A stretch of 16,941 bases of DNA from positions 1 through 16,941 of the forward strand of contig JALVYA010000025.1 of assembly GCA_027038095.1 (NCBI GenBank), written 5' to 3'. The position numbers were made by a program, and so were the translations under genes. The notes beneath the pieces were generated by a model that saw only the letters and a program-made list of their open reading frames with translations, did not search any database and was not told the origin of the DNA. Below are positions 1 to 6,241 of the stretch, one piece after another. Source of the stretch: Archaeoglobaceae archaeon (lineage in GTDB: Archaea; Halobacteriota; Archaeoglobi; Archaeoglobales; Archaeoglobaceae). Numbering within the stretch: the stretch's first letter is position 1; every line of letters starts with the position of its first letter.

Positions 1-187
1 CTCTAATTATCTTTACTATCTGTCCGGGCTTTGCACCTATCTCCTTTGCAACCGGATCATCAGCCCTTATCTTCGGGAGCTGTTCCTTGCTCACACCAAG
101 AGTTTTTAAAACTTCCTCAGCTTCCTCATCACTGAGCAGGATGTGCTCCGGAACAAGTACGTGGTCGTGCAGCTTGAACCTGGACAT
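1..187 (-). CDS. rpoH: DNA-directed RNA polymerase subunit H (RpoH/Rpb5-like), 3' part outside window
   Basis: Only the first 62 codons are present; the gene continues past the left edge. The translation begins MSRFKLHDHVLVPEH and contains LPKIRADDPVAKEIGAKPGQ, the hallmark of archaeal RpoH, the equivalent of the C-terminal domain of eukaryotic Rpb5. It is a small RNA polymerase subunit at the jaw that holds downstream DNA. The family is usually about 80 residues, so roughly 20 are missing here. The ATG at 187 is preceded by GGGGTGA, a good Shine-Dalgarno match, and by a TATA box at 245-252, giving a leader of about 35 bases. In many archaea rpoH heads the operon for the large polymerase subunits, so those genes may lie just to the left; that is inference. 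Confidence 0.93.
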   Translation of the reverse strand, partial: MSRFKLHDHVLVPEHILLSDEEAEEVLKTLGVSKEQLPKIRADDPVAKEIGAKPGQIVKIIR

Positions 188-244
188 TATCTTTCACCCC
201 GGTTATTCGAAAATTTAATGGTAGCTCTCTTAGCTAACCGGGGG

Positions 245-252
245 ATATATAA
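245..252 (-). promoter_or_regulatory. TATA box of rpoH
   Basis: On the minus strand this reads TTATATAT. It lies about 60 bases upstream of the rpoH ATG, so transcription should start near 222 and give a short leader carrying the GGGGTGA ribosome site. The assignment rests on position and sequence only. Confidence 0.6.
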
Positions 253-311
253 GAATTGCGGTGTAACGGGTACTGCTGCGATCCGTCAGACGTCCAAGAA
301 CGATTTGGCTG

Positions 312-360
312 ACATTAAAACATTAAATTAAAATTAACTATAAAGTTTAGCAAGTTTAGC
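312..360. repeat. Two adjacent short tandem duplications in the rpoH/permease intergenic region
   Basis: ACATTAAA occurs twice in tandem at 312-327, and AAGTTTAGC twice in tandem at 343-360, separated by AT-rich sequence that includes ACTATAAAG. The intergenic region (188-436) holds no convincing gene. These repeats could be regulator sites for one of the divergent genes or simple slippage duplications; the sequence does not decide. Confidence 0.5.
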
Positions 361-408
361 TACTGTAAACACGAACCGATTATCAAACCCGGTCTCTTAA
401 GCAAAAGA

Positions 409-418
409 CTTTAAGTAA
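409..418 (+). promoter_or_regulatory. Probable TATA box for the TctA-like permease gene
   Basis: The sequence ACTTTAAGTA is centred about 24-25 bases before the ATG at 437. That spacing is typical of a leaderless archaeal transcript beginning at that ATG. No Shine-Dalgarno sequence is seen between the box and the ATG. Confidence 0.45.
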
Positions 419-462
419 CAGAAAATCAACGTAAACATGGATATTTTGCAGCAACCCTCGGA

Positions 463-1623
463 GTGCTGCTCGGAATTTTCACGGGCATCACTCCGGGAAT
501 CCACGTCAACACAGCAATAGCCCTTCTCGTCGCAGGAAGACAGATCAACAAAGACCTCATGATTTTGATAATTTCTGCTTCCATAGCCCACACTTTTGCA
601 GACGCAATTCCCGCAACCTTCCTCGGGATTCTGGACGTGAGTTTTGCCGTTTCAGCGTACCCGGCACACGAGATGTGTCTCGAGGGAAGGGGGATTGAAG
701 CGGTGGCAATATCAGCTTTTTCAGGCATCATCGCCGTTGTTCTCACGTTACCGCTATTTTTCCTGATGCTGAAGTACTTGAAGAGTGGCTACACTGAAAG
801 CCTCGTACTACCCGTTCTGGTGTTAACGTCCATTTTTATCGTCTTCAGAGAGAAAGGAGATATCTTTGGTGGAAGGTATTCGAGAGTACTGAGCTGTGTA
901 AAGGCGTTAACGGTGTTCACGCTATCAGGAATTCTGGGCACCCTCGTTTTTAAGTTAAACGCAAAAAACCTGCTCTTACCCCTGTTTTCCGGTCTGTTCG
1001 CATTTCCTATCCTTTACAGAGGTGCAAGAGGTATTAAAAACCTGCCGGAGCAGGAGGTGGGAGTTAAGCTAAAACCACTCTCTGCTTTAGCCGGAACTCT
1101 CTCCGGATCTCTTGTTTCGCTCTTTCCGGGAGTGAGCTCTGGAGTAGCTTCCGCACTGGCTGTTTCCCCGTTTAAAGAGAGTGAAGCTGACAGCTACGTT
1201 TCTGCCACCGGTGCTGCAAACACGTCCAACGCCCTGCTGTGCTTCGCTGTACTGATGAGTATCGGTAAATCGAGAAGTGGAGCGGCTTTAGCTTTAAGGG
1301 CGATTTACAGGGTTTTGAATCCAGCAGACATCCTGCTTCTCTGCGTGTTTTCAGCTCTGCTTTCCGCAATTCTGACAGTTCTGCTCGGGATTTTTACTGA
1401 AAGGGTGCTGAGAAGACTGAATTTAAGAATCCTGTGTTATGCAAGCCTGATATTTCTCACACTGGCAGTTCTTTACCTCACGAAAGCTACAGGACTGCTT
1501 CTGTTCGCTCTCAGCATTCCTGTTGGATTGCTGCCAGAAATACTTGAGGTAAAGAGGTTAAACTGCATGGGTTGCTTGCTCCTTCCCCTGACTCTCAGCA
1601 GGTTGGGCCTGACTGGTTTTTGA
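463..1623 (+). CDS. TctA/DUF112-family membrane permease (archaeal type), N-terminus uncertain
   Basis: This is a very hydrophobic integral membrane protein of about ten predicted helices. Two internal repeats carry the TctA-family loops: TGITPGIHVNT at residues 8-17, and FPGVSSG (221-227) with TGAANTSNA (249-257) and GKSRSGAA (268-275). TctA proteins are the large permease of tripartite tricarboxylate transporters, but the archaeal branch usually stands alone and its substrate is unknown. No TctB or TctC neighbour is visible. The longest open frame begins at a GTG (463), giving MLLGIFTG, which is about nine residues short of the family N-terminus. The ATG at 437 has the right promoter spacing but is in another frame. 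One extra base in the TTTT run at 444-447 would join them as MDIFAATLGVLLGIF. A frameshift, sequencing error or unusual start is therefore likely. The family call is firm; the start is not. Confidence 0.78.
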   Translation: MLLGIFTGITPGIHVNTAIALLVAGRQINKDLMILIISASIAHTFADAIPATFLGILDVSFAVSAYPAHEMCLEGRGIEAVAISAFSGIIAVVLTLPLFFLMLKYLKSGYTESLVLPVLVLTSIFIVFREKGDIFGGRYSRVLSCVKALTVFTLSGILGTLVFKLNAKNLLLPLFSGLFAFPILYRGARGIKNLPEQEVGVKLKPLSALAGTLSGSLVSLFPGVSSGVASALAVSPFKESEADSYVSATGAANTSNALLCFAVLMSIGKSRSGAALALRAIYRVLNPADILLLCVFSALLSAILTVLLGIFTERVLRRLNLRILCYASLIFLTLAVLYLTKATGLLLFALSIPVGLLPEILEVKRLNCMGCLLLPLTLSRLGLTGF

Positions 1624-1739
1624 TGGCCGGGTGGAAGATGTGTAACCAGCGCAGAGCAGATGATGGTATGCGGGAGAACGATAAAAACGCGAGCGATAAA
1701 AACGATAAAAGCGACAGAGCAAAATATGTTAAATGTTAA
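1623..1739 (+). CDS. Possible 38-residue hydrophilic ORF overlapping the permease stop codon
   Basis: An ATG at 1623-1625 overlaps the permease TGA stop (TGATG) and opens 38 codons ending in TAA at 1739. The product begins MAGWKMCNQRRADDG and is rich in Asp, Lys and Asn. Its C-terminal half is encoded by the GATAAAA repeats, giving a repetitive NDK/SDK string. The overlap suggests translational re-initiation after the permease. There is no Shine-Dalgarno site and no recognised family, and the repetitive composition could equally be non-coding 3' sequence. Treat as tentative. Confidence 0.2.
   Translation: MAGWKMCNQRRADDGMRENDKNASDKNDKSDRAKYVKC
1679..1713 (+). repeat. Three copies of CGATAAAA(A/G)CG
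   Basis: Copies start at 1679, 1694 and 1703. The first two share the 11-mer CGATAAAAACG and the third, overlapping, reads CGATAAAAGCG. They lie between the permease stop and the AT-rich convergent terminator region. Their role is unknown: short slippage repeats, binding sites or a repetitive peptide are all possible. Confidence 0.55.
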
Positions 1740-1773
1740 AATTATGTTAATATAAATAAAATAGTTTACAAAT

Positions 1774-2433
1774 TCAAAATTCAAGCAGTTTTCTTATTCT
1801 GGCTTCGCTCTCTCCAAGGTTTTCAGCTATTCTGTCAGGAGAGCTTATTCCTGTAACTTCCGAGTAAAGCTTGACGAAATCCGCAGCAACCTCGTCATCG
1901 TCAAGATCCCACATCCCCGAGAAGAACGGATGAAAGTCTTCGAGAAAGTCTGCAAGCTTTCCCTCTGTTTTTCCCTCTAACATCATCGAAACGTAGTCTT
2001 CGTCGAAAAAGGAGCAGTCCCTGAGAATCTTTATCACAGCCCTTCTCAAAGACTCGACGTCGTACTGTTTTCCGGGAGGGGAATACGTCTCCAGTATCGA
2101 ATCCATTTCCTCCCTGCTGAACGGGAAAACCCTCTCCCTGTTCCTCTTATCCCTGCATATCTCCATTAAAACGCTGTGGGTTCTCCTGTCCACGTACGCA
2201 ATTCTGCTCTTTCCAGCGCTGGTCAGCCTGACGACATACCTGCCGCTGCTGTCGGGATTCTTTCTCACGTCCTTTTTTACGAGGTTTTCCACTTCATCTC
2301 CCGTTGCGAGTGTGGATATTATCAGCCTGACCATGCCGTGGTGCAGGCTTGATTTTCTTGAAGTTACGGATATGTGGTGAATGTCGAAGTCGAGCCTCAT
2401 CAGCTCATCCTTCATTCTGTCAGAAATCTGCAT
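1774..2433 (-). CDS. Probable tyrosine recombinase-fold protein, catalytically degenerate
   Basis: This is a 219-residue soluble protein. No family is certain, but the order of motifs resembles the catalytic domain of tyrosine recombinases. LATGDEVENL (42-51) aligns with the arginine-I motif TGLRxSEL, with Glu47 in place of Arg. RLTSAGKSRIAYVD (69-82) aligns with the beta-hairpin lysine (Lys75), followed by RVFPF where recombinases have a VPL-like strand. YDVESLRRA (124-132) aligns with HxxR, keeping Arg130 but with Glu127 for His. FVKLY (186-190) offers a possible nucleophile Tyr190. The N-terminal arm-binding domain is absent. An active integrase is unlikely, but a DNA-binding role on the same scaffold is plausible. 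The ATG at 2433 has GAGGT about seven bases upstream. The gene is divergent from the OB-fold/primase operon with a 57-base gap. No att sites or other mobile genes are visible, so domestication is more likely than a recent insertion. Confidence 0.45.
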   Translation of the reverse strand: MQISDRMKDELMRLDFDIHHISVTSRKSSLHHGMVRLIISTLATGDEVENLVKKDVRKNPDSSGRYVVRLTSAGKSRIAYVDRRTHSVLMEICRDKRNRERVFPFSREEMDSILETYSPPGKQYDVESLRRAVIKILRDCSFFDEDYVSMMLEGKTEGKLADFLEDFHPFFSGMWDLDDDEVAADFVKLYSEVTGISSPDRIAENLGESEARIRKLLEF

Positions 2434-2457
2434 GTCCCAACCTCAGCAGTTATGGGC

Positions 2458-2470
2458 AATAATTTTTAGG
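2458..2470. promoter_or_regulatory. Shared AT element, candidate bidirectional TATA
   Basis: AATAATTTTTAG is the only AT-rich box between the divergent starts at 2433 (minus) and 2491 (plus). Its centre is about 28-30 bases from both start codons, so it can be read as the TATA region of either gene. The spacing suggests a single core promoter element, or two overlapping ones, serving both directions with very short or no leaders. Confidence 0.4.
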
Positions 2471-2490
2471 GTGGTGTGAAAGGTTTAACG

Positions 2491-3354
2491 ATGTCCAGTA
2501 CCTGCGAGAAAAACGGCATGAATGGCAAAGCTGGAAGGATTGAAAAAATCTTGAAGAGATTTGAGGGGCTCGTTGATGAGGAAACTCTGAACATGCTCGC
2601 TCTCTACGCTATGGGTGAGCTTAACCTCAATTGCGAGGTTAAAAACGTCAGGCTCTACCTCTCCCCTGACAGAGCTATTCTCCACGTGAAGCTCGTAAAG
2701 CCCGAAACTGGAATTGACGAGTGCAGGGTTCTGATCAGAGGAGAAATGCTTGAAAACCTTCCGAAAATATCTGCTGGAAGCGTGATTTCGGTTTCTGGAA
2801 GTTTTGCAGGGGATATTTTCAGGGCGAAGAGGTTGCACGTCCTGAAACACAAAAGCGAATGCGTCGAGGGGTGGGTTGTGGCTGCAGAGGACAGAGTTCT
2901 GTGTGTTTTAAGCGGGAACTCGTGTCTGAGCTGTTACACCGCATTCGCTTCAGATAATTTAAGCCGTGAATGTGAACACGCATTTGTATCGGCGTGTGGA
3001 GTAAAGGTGGACAGAGAAGTCTTCGTGGCTGAAAGCGTGAGGGTTGAAAATGCAAAGCCCGGCAACTCCTTTAAAAATCCCTTCAAACCGGTCGAGGAGG
3101 CAAAAACCTGCAGTGGTAGAGTTTGCGTCGAGGGAAGAGTCAGCGGAATCGGGCAGGTTAAAAAGTTTAGGGGAAAAGAGTACGCGAGTCTGCACATCTC
3201 CGACGGGAGTGGGAGAGTTAGGCTGATGCTGTGGCACGATCTCTCTGTTTACAGAAAAGCCGACATAGGCAGCCACGTTCAGGTGTTTGGCTGCAGAGCG
3301 GACGGAAACGCTCTTCACTGCGACGAATTCACGATAATACGGCTCGTGCAGTGA
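2491..3354 (+). CDS. RPA-like multi-OB-fold single-stranded DNA-binding protein
   Basis: The product is 287 residues from the ATG at 2491. A GTG at 2476 would add five residues, but its nearest SD-like GGGTG is too close. The C-terminal region (about 207-287) is a clear RPA-type OB fold: VCVEGRVSGIGQVKKF, then ASLHISDGSGRVRLMLW, then IGSHVQVFG. Residues 45-120 (VRLYLSPDRAILHVKL, then AGSVISVSGSF) and 124-187 also look like OB-fold strand patterns, so there may be three folds. The middle one holds Cys138, Cys145, Cys148, Cys161 and Cys169, a possible metal site. Archaeal proteins of this type bind single-stranded DNA in replication and repair. The stop codon overlaps or nearly touches the start of priL, so the two are almost certainly one operon, which suggests a role at the primase. 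Its exact RPA subfamily is not identified. Confidence 0.75.
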   Translation: MSSTCEKNGMNGKAGRIEKILKRFEGLVDEETLNMLALYAMGELNLNCEVKNVRLYLSPDRAILHVKLVKPETGIDECRVLIRGEMLENLPKISAGSVISVSGSFAGDIFRAKRLHVLKHKSECVEGWVVAAEDRVLCVLSGNSCLSCYTAFASDNLSRECEHAFVSACGVKVDREVFVAESVRVENAKPGNSFKNPFKPVEEAKTCSGRVCVEGRVSGIGQVKKFRGKEYASLHISDGSGRVRLMLWHDLSVYRKADIGSHVQVFGCRADGNALHCDEFTIIRLVQ

Positions 3355-3359
3355 TCGGA

Positions 3360-4532
3360 ATGCAGGCGTACTTGCCGGTTTTACCGGTAATAGCGAGGTA
3401 TCCATTCGTCAGGGCTACTGGAAAGTTTCTTGAAAGAGAGTACGGATCTCTGAGCGCCATATTCGAATCCGAAAGAGAAATAGAGCAGGGAGCTGTGGAA
3501 TCAGCTCTGAACAGTATCGGAAGAATCGCTGAGGGAAAAAAGGGAAAAATTGCGAGACCGTTCAGAATTGATAAAAGCTGGCCAATGCTGTGCTTTTCCT
3601 GCGAAAGAGATTGCGTTGAGTGTGAAAACCTGAAACGCCTCGACTTCAGGTGCGAAATGTGCTGCAAATGCTTTGAAAACTGCCGTCAAAAATCCGCTGA
3701 ATATCTGGAACTCAGGATGAAGGCTAAGGCCTCTGCAGTTTACTACCTGACTTGCAGAGCCGTTCTCCAGCACGTGAGTCCCTGGATCAGAAGGAAGTTC
3801 GCAGTTCAGGAGGCGAGGGCTTACAGAAAAAACATGGAGCACGATCTGGAAGAGGGGAGGCAGGATGTGCTGAGCTTTGTAGCAGCGGATCTTGGAATTC
3901 TTGCAGAGTTCGGGAAAAACAGCCGCGTTCACGTCACCTCCTACCTCAGGGGTGCGGTCAGGATAAAAGACGAGAAGTGGAGACTCGTTAACAGGAGAGT
4001 TGAAAGGGGCTGGGTTGAGGTAACGGAGAGGGAAATCGTGAGGCTGATGGAAGAGGTTTTGAGAGAGAAACTGGAGCAGCCAGCGAACATCCAGCTCCCG
4101 GAGAACCTGCTGAAAGCCGTGAAAAGCATCTCTGAAAGAGAAGTTGAGAGAGTCGACATATCCCTGCCCGTAAGGCTCGACTGCATACCTCCGTGCATGA
4201 AAAAAATCCTTTCAGACCTGCAGAAGGGAGTTAACATACCCCACACTGCGAGGTTTGCCATAACTTCCTTCCTGCTCAACATAGGCATGAGCGTTGATTC
4301 GATAGTCGAGCTTTTCAGCTCGGCTCCGGATTTCGATGAGGAAAAGACGAGGTATCAGGTTGAGCACATTGCCGGGCAGAGGGGAAAGGGCTCCGAATAC
4401 ATCTGTCCCTCCTGCGAGACGATGAGAACGTACCACAACTGCTGTGCAGATTGCGGAGTGTCGAGTCCTTTAACGTACTACGCCAGGAAAAGAAGAGAGG
4501 TCGAAAAAAGGAGAAAGAAGAGCTCAGCATAA
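3360..4532 (+). CDS. priL: DNA primase large subunit PriL
   Basis: This is the regulatory subunit of the archaeal/eukaryotic-type primase, which pairs with catalytic PriS to lay down primers at replication forks. It has 390 residues from the ATG at 3360; an in-frame GTG at 3351 overlaps the previous stop (GTGA) and would add three. The N-terminal start MQAYLPVLPVIARYPF and the C-terminal iron-sulfur domain are diagnostic: DCIPPCMKKIL (274-284), HTARFAITSFLLNIG (295-309) and YICPSCETM (347-355) followed by HNCCADC (359-365). Likely 4Fe-4S ligands are Cys279, Cys349, Cys361 or 362, and Cys365. Unusually, residues 78-108 hold nine cysteines in the patterns CxxCxxxCxxC and CxxCCxCxxxC, outside the known cluster domain, before the helical domain. 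The C-terminus is a Lys/Arg-rich tail. The gene follows the OB-fold gene by five bases, so it is co-transcribed and probably translationally coupled. PriS is not in the window. Confidence 0.93.
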   Translation: MQAYLPVLPVIARYPFVRATGKFLEREYGSLSAIFESEREIEQGAVESALNSIGRIAEGKKGKIARPFRIDKSWPMLCFSCERDCVECENLKRLDFRCEMCCKCFENCRQKSAEYLELRMKAKASAVYYLTCRAVLQHVSPWIRRKFAVQEARAYRKNMEHDLEEGRQDVLSFVAADLGILAEFGKNSRVHVTSYLRGAVRIKDEKWRLVNRRVERGWVEVTEREIVRLMEEVLREKLEQPANIQLPENLLKAVKSISEREVERVDISLPVRLDCIPPCMKKILSDLQKGVNIPHTARFAITSFLLNIGMSVDSIVELFSSAPDFDEEKTRYQVEHIAGQRGKGSEYICPSCETMRTYHNCCADCGVSSPLTYYARKRREVEKRRKKSSA

Positions 4533-4548
4533 AAAGCAGCATCGCAGG

Positions 4549-4573
4549 TTGATTTTAAATTAATTTAAATCAA
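4549..4573. repeat. AT-rich inverted repeat after priL
   Basis: The arms TTGATTTTAAATT and AATTTAAATCAA are inverted complements apart from one extra T in the left arm. It lies 17 bases after the priL stop and about 50 bases before the TATA box of the 46-residue gene. The motif TTTAAATCAAT from its right arm recurs near 4818-4828 on the other side of that gene. It may be a regulator site or part of a terminator. Confidence 0.6.
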
Positions 4574-4599
4574 TCATGTAAAATTCTGAATTCAGTAAG

Positions 4600-4613
4600 T
4601 CGTTAATCAACGA
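4600..4613 (+). promoter_or_regulatory. Operator-like palindrome upstream of the 46-residue gene
   Basis: TCGTT-AATC-AACGA is a perfect 5-base-arm inverted repeat. It ends eight bases before the TATA box at 4622, next to the BRE position. This is where archaeal regulators, including Lrp-type ones, commonly bind. The binding protein is unknown. Confidence 0.45.
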
Positions 4614-4621
4614 AGCATAAA

Positions 4622-4630
4622 TTTATATAT
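4622..4630 (+). promoter_or_regulatory. Strong TATA box of the 46-residue gene
   Basis: TTTATATAT is close to the archaeal consensus. It predicts transcription from about 4650-4652, just before the Shine-Dalgarno sequence at 4655. The resulting leader is about 18 bases. Confidence 0.7.
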
Positions 4631-4654
4631 GACGAACAACAAGGACAGCAAAAC

Positions 4655-4664
4655 AGGAGGTGAT
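4655..4664 (+). promoter_or_regulatory. Near-perfect Shine-Dalgarno sequence deciding the start
   Basis: AGGAGGTGAT matches the anti-SD end of archaeal 16S rRNA over its whole length. The GGAGG core lies eight bases from the GTG at 4669. The in-frame ATG at 4663 overlaps the SD itself, so the GTG is the better start. Confidence 0.75.
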
Positions 4665-4668
4665 GGCT

Positions 4669-4809
4669 GTGGAAGGTGAGGTCGAGGAAGTGTTCGTGGT
4701 GGAAGCGAGGAAGTTCATAAGAGACAGAGCAGAGCTCGAAGTCTTCGAAAAAGAGCTGAGGGAAAGGGGATTTAACGTCGAGAAGAGGTGTATCGTTTTC
4801 GAGTACTGA
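4669..4809 (+). CDS. Small acidic protein of 46 residues, unknown function
   Basis: This short gene starts at GTG and ends at TGA. The product begins MEGEVEEVFVVEARKFI and ends GFNVEKRCIVFEY. It is strongly charged, with an apparent strand (EEVFVVEA), a long charged helix (about residues 14-34) and a final strand (NVEKRCIVFEY) with a single Cys. There are no membrane segments or signal peptide. I do not recognise a family. That it is a real gene is supported by the strong TATA box, the optimal Shine-Dalgarno sequence at eight-base spacing and coding-like composition. It stands alone between priL and the convergent bax1, with its own promoter and two upstream palindromes, which suggests a regulated, possibly abundant small protein. 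If translation began at the ATG at 4663 two residues would be added. Confidence 0.75.
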   Translation: MEGEVEEVFVVEARKFIRDRAELEVFEKELRERGFNVEKRCIVFEY

Positions 4810-4838
4810 CCATAATTTTTTAAATCAATTACATTATA

Positions 4839-6233
4839 TTAAAATTTATATTTAATAACACAGTTTAAGCCCTTCCACACAACCTGAATTCCAAGTTTTT
4901 CAAGAGTGGCTTCATCGAATTTCAAACCCTCTTCTTCCACCATTGATTTCAGCTCTTCCAGACTTTCCGGCTTTCTTTCTGATATTTTTGCCTTCAACCT
5001 GTCAACTTTTTCATCGGCTTTCCCGCCTTCAACGCCCTTTTCAGCACATTCAGCCTTTCCAACTCTCACATTTCCATATTTTCTGGCGAGCCTGTTTACC
5101 GCTTTTACTACCTCACCGTAGTCGATTTTTCTGGAGAACAGGACGACTTCCGGCATGTCACCAATACCAGTTTCTCCAAACTCCTCTCTCGCGACGACAA
5201 CGAGGGGAACGTTTGAGGAAATTATTTTTTCCACCTTTCTTTTCAGGTAGTCTTCAGTCCAGAATCCCGCAATTTCAACGTAAACTTTCTCGCTCCACCC
5301 GTCTTTCCAGATCGCAAAGTCGGGTATGAACGCTCTGCCTCCTGCGTCAATAACTCCCGGTTCCCTCTCCACTAGGTAACCAAGATTTCTAATCCTTCTA
5401 AAAAATTCTGCCTCGAAAGATGAATCGTATTTTACGTCTGATTTGAGTTCGGGAAACAGGTGCTTTGACGAGCTGTCGAGCTCGAATCTGTAAAGTCTGT
5501 CGTTCTCGAGAATTTTGGCGTTTATTCTCCACTTTTTCGCGGAAATTACGTGTGGTATTACCTTTGCCATGGAAACCCCGTACTTCCTGACCATCTTTAC
5601 AAGAGATGCAGGACCCGTTACCTCTACTTCCACTCTCTTTCCAGCCTCTTTTATCTCATACATGAGCCCGAAAAACTTTACAGCTCTGAAAACGGGTTTG
5701 TAATTGCCCTCTATTTCAAACCTCATTACGGTGCTGTTGAAAAGAGCTGTCTGCAGGAGTGAAAGGTTGTACATTTTTATCAGCCTGTCGGCATCCATCT
5801 CATCAACTTTCGAGATTACGAGCTCCTCCTCTCTATCAGCGTACATCGCCCTCTCTATCTCCTGAGGATCAACGTTAAAGTACCTCGATGCGTATGCGAT
5901 TATCCTGTCTCTCTCAGCTCTGGACGTTACGAATCCCCTCTCAAAAAGGAACATTCTGACTGCGTATGGATCCAGACCCGTATCGGAATACCTGCATGCC
6001 TTTTCAATGCAGTGGTTTTCGAGAACTCTCGCAAAACCTCTAACCTTTCTGTAGTTTTCGGCACTTTCCAGCTTTTTTAGAGCACGCATAACCTGCCCGT
6101 ATTTTTTACCCAGTCCCGACCTGAAAATCTCTATAACCCTTTCAGCGAGCTGAACATCTCTATCCGATTCGGCAAACTTTGGATAAATTCTGCCTTTAAC
6201 CTTTTTAGCGTCGAGCAACTCCTTTGGCAGCAT
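4839..6233 (-). CDS. bax1: Bax1 nuclease, partner of archaeal XPB (DUF790)
   Basis: Bax1 is a structure-specific nuclease that binds XPB. Together they open and cut DNA in a process likened to eukaryotic nucleotide excision repair, with Bax1 in an XPG-like role. The 464-residue product has the DUF790 architecture: an N-terminal helical region beginning MLPKELLDAKKVKGRIYPKF, then a PD-(D/E)xK-like nuclease domain near residues 272-350. Candidate metal residues are Glu274/Glu276, Asp305 (AFIPDFAIW) and Glu320 (YVEIAGFW). A Lys/Glu-rich tail of about 70 residues follows. The gene starts eight bases after the XPB stop, with GTGAT just upstream, so the two are one operon and translationally linked. 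It converges on the 46-residue gene with a 29-base AT-rich gap that probably holds terminators for both. Confidence 0.92.
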   Translation of the reverse strand: MLPKELLDAKKVKGRIYPKFAESDRDVQLAERVIEIFRSGLGKKYGQVMRALKKLESAENYRKVRGFARVLENHCIEKACRYSDTGLDPYAVRMFLFERGFVTSRAERDRIIAYASRYFNVDPQEIERAMYADREEELVISKVDEMDADRLIKMYNLSLLQTALFNSTVMRFEIEGNYKPVFRAVKFFGLMYEIKEAGKRVEVEVTGPASLVKMVRKYGVSMAKVIPHVISAKKWRINAKILENDRLYRFELDSSSKHLFPELKSDVKYDSSFEAEFFRRIRNLGYLVEREPGVIDAGGRAFIPDFAIWKDGWSEKVYVEIAGFWTEDYLKRKVEKIISSNVPLVVVAREEFGETGIGDMPEVVLFSRKIDYGEVVKAVNRLARKYGNVRVGKAECAEKGVEGGKADEKVDRLKAKISERKPESLEELKSMVEEEGLKFDEATLEKLGIQVVWKGLNCVIKYKF

Positions 6234-6241
6234 GGTATCAC

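Noticed and set aside
143..331. 62-codon plus-strand ORF starting inside rpoH
   Set aside because: It reads through the antisense of rpoH and its promoter; the composition is not protein-like and no family is recognised.
1658..1720. C/D-box small RNA candidate (GATGATGG as box C)
   Set aside because: The box C match is imperfect and no box D (CTGA) or C'/D' pair lies at a suitable distance.
1774..2433. Integrated mobile element around the recombinase-like gene
   Set aside because: No att repeats, tRNA gene, transposase or plasmid/phage genes nearby, and the catalytic residues are incomplete.
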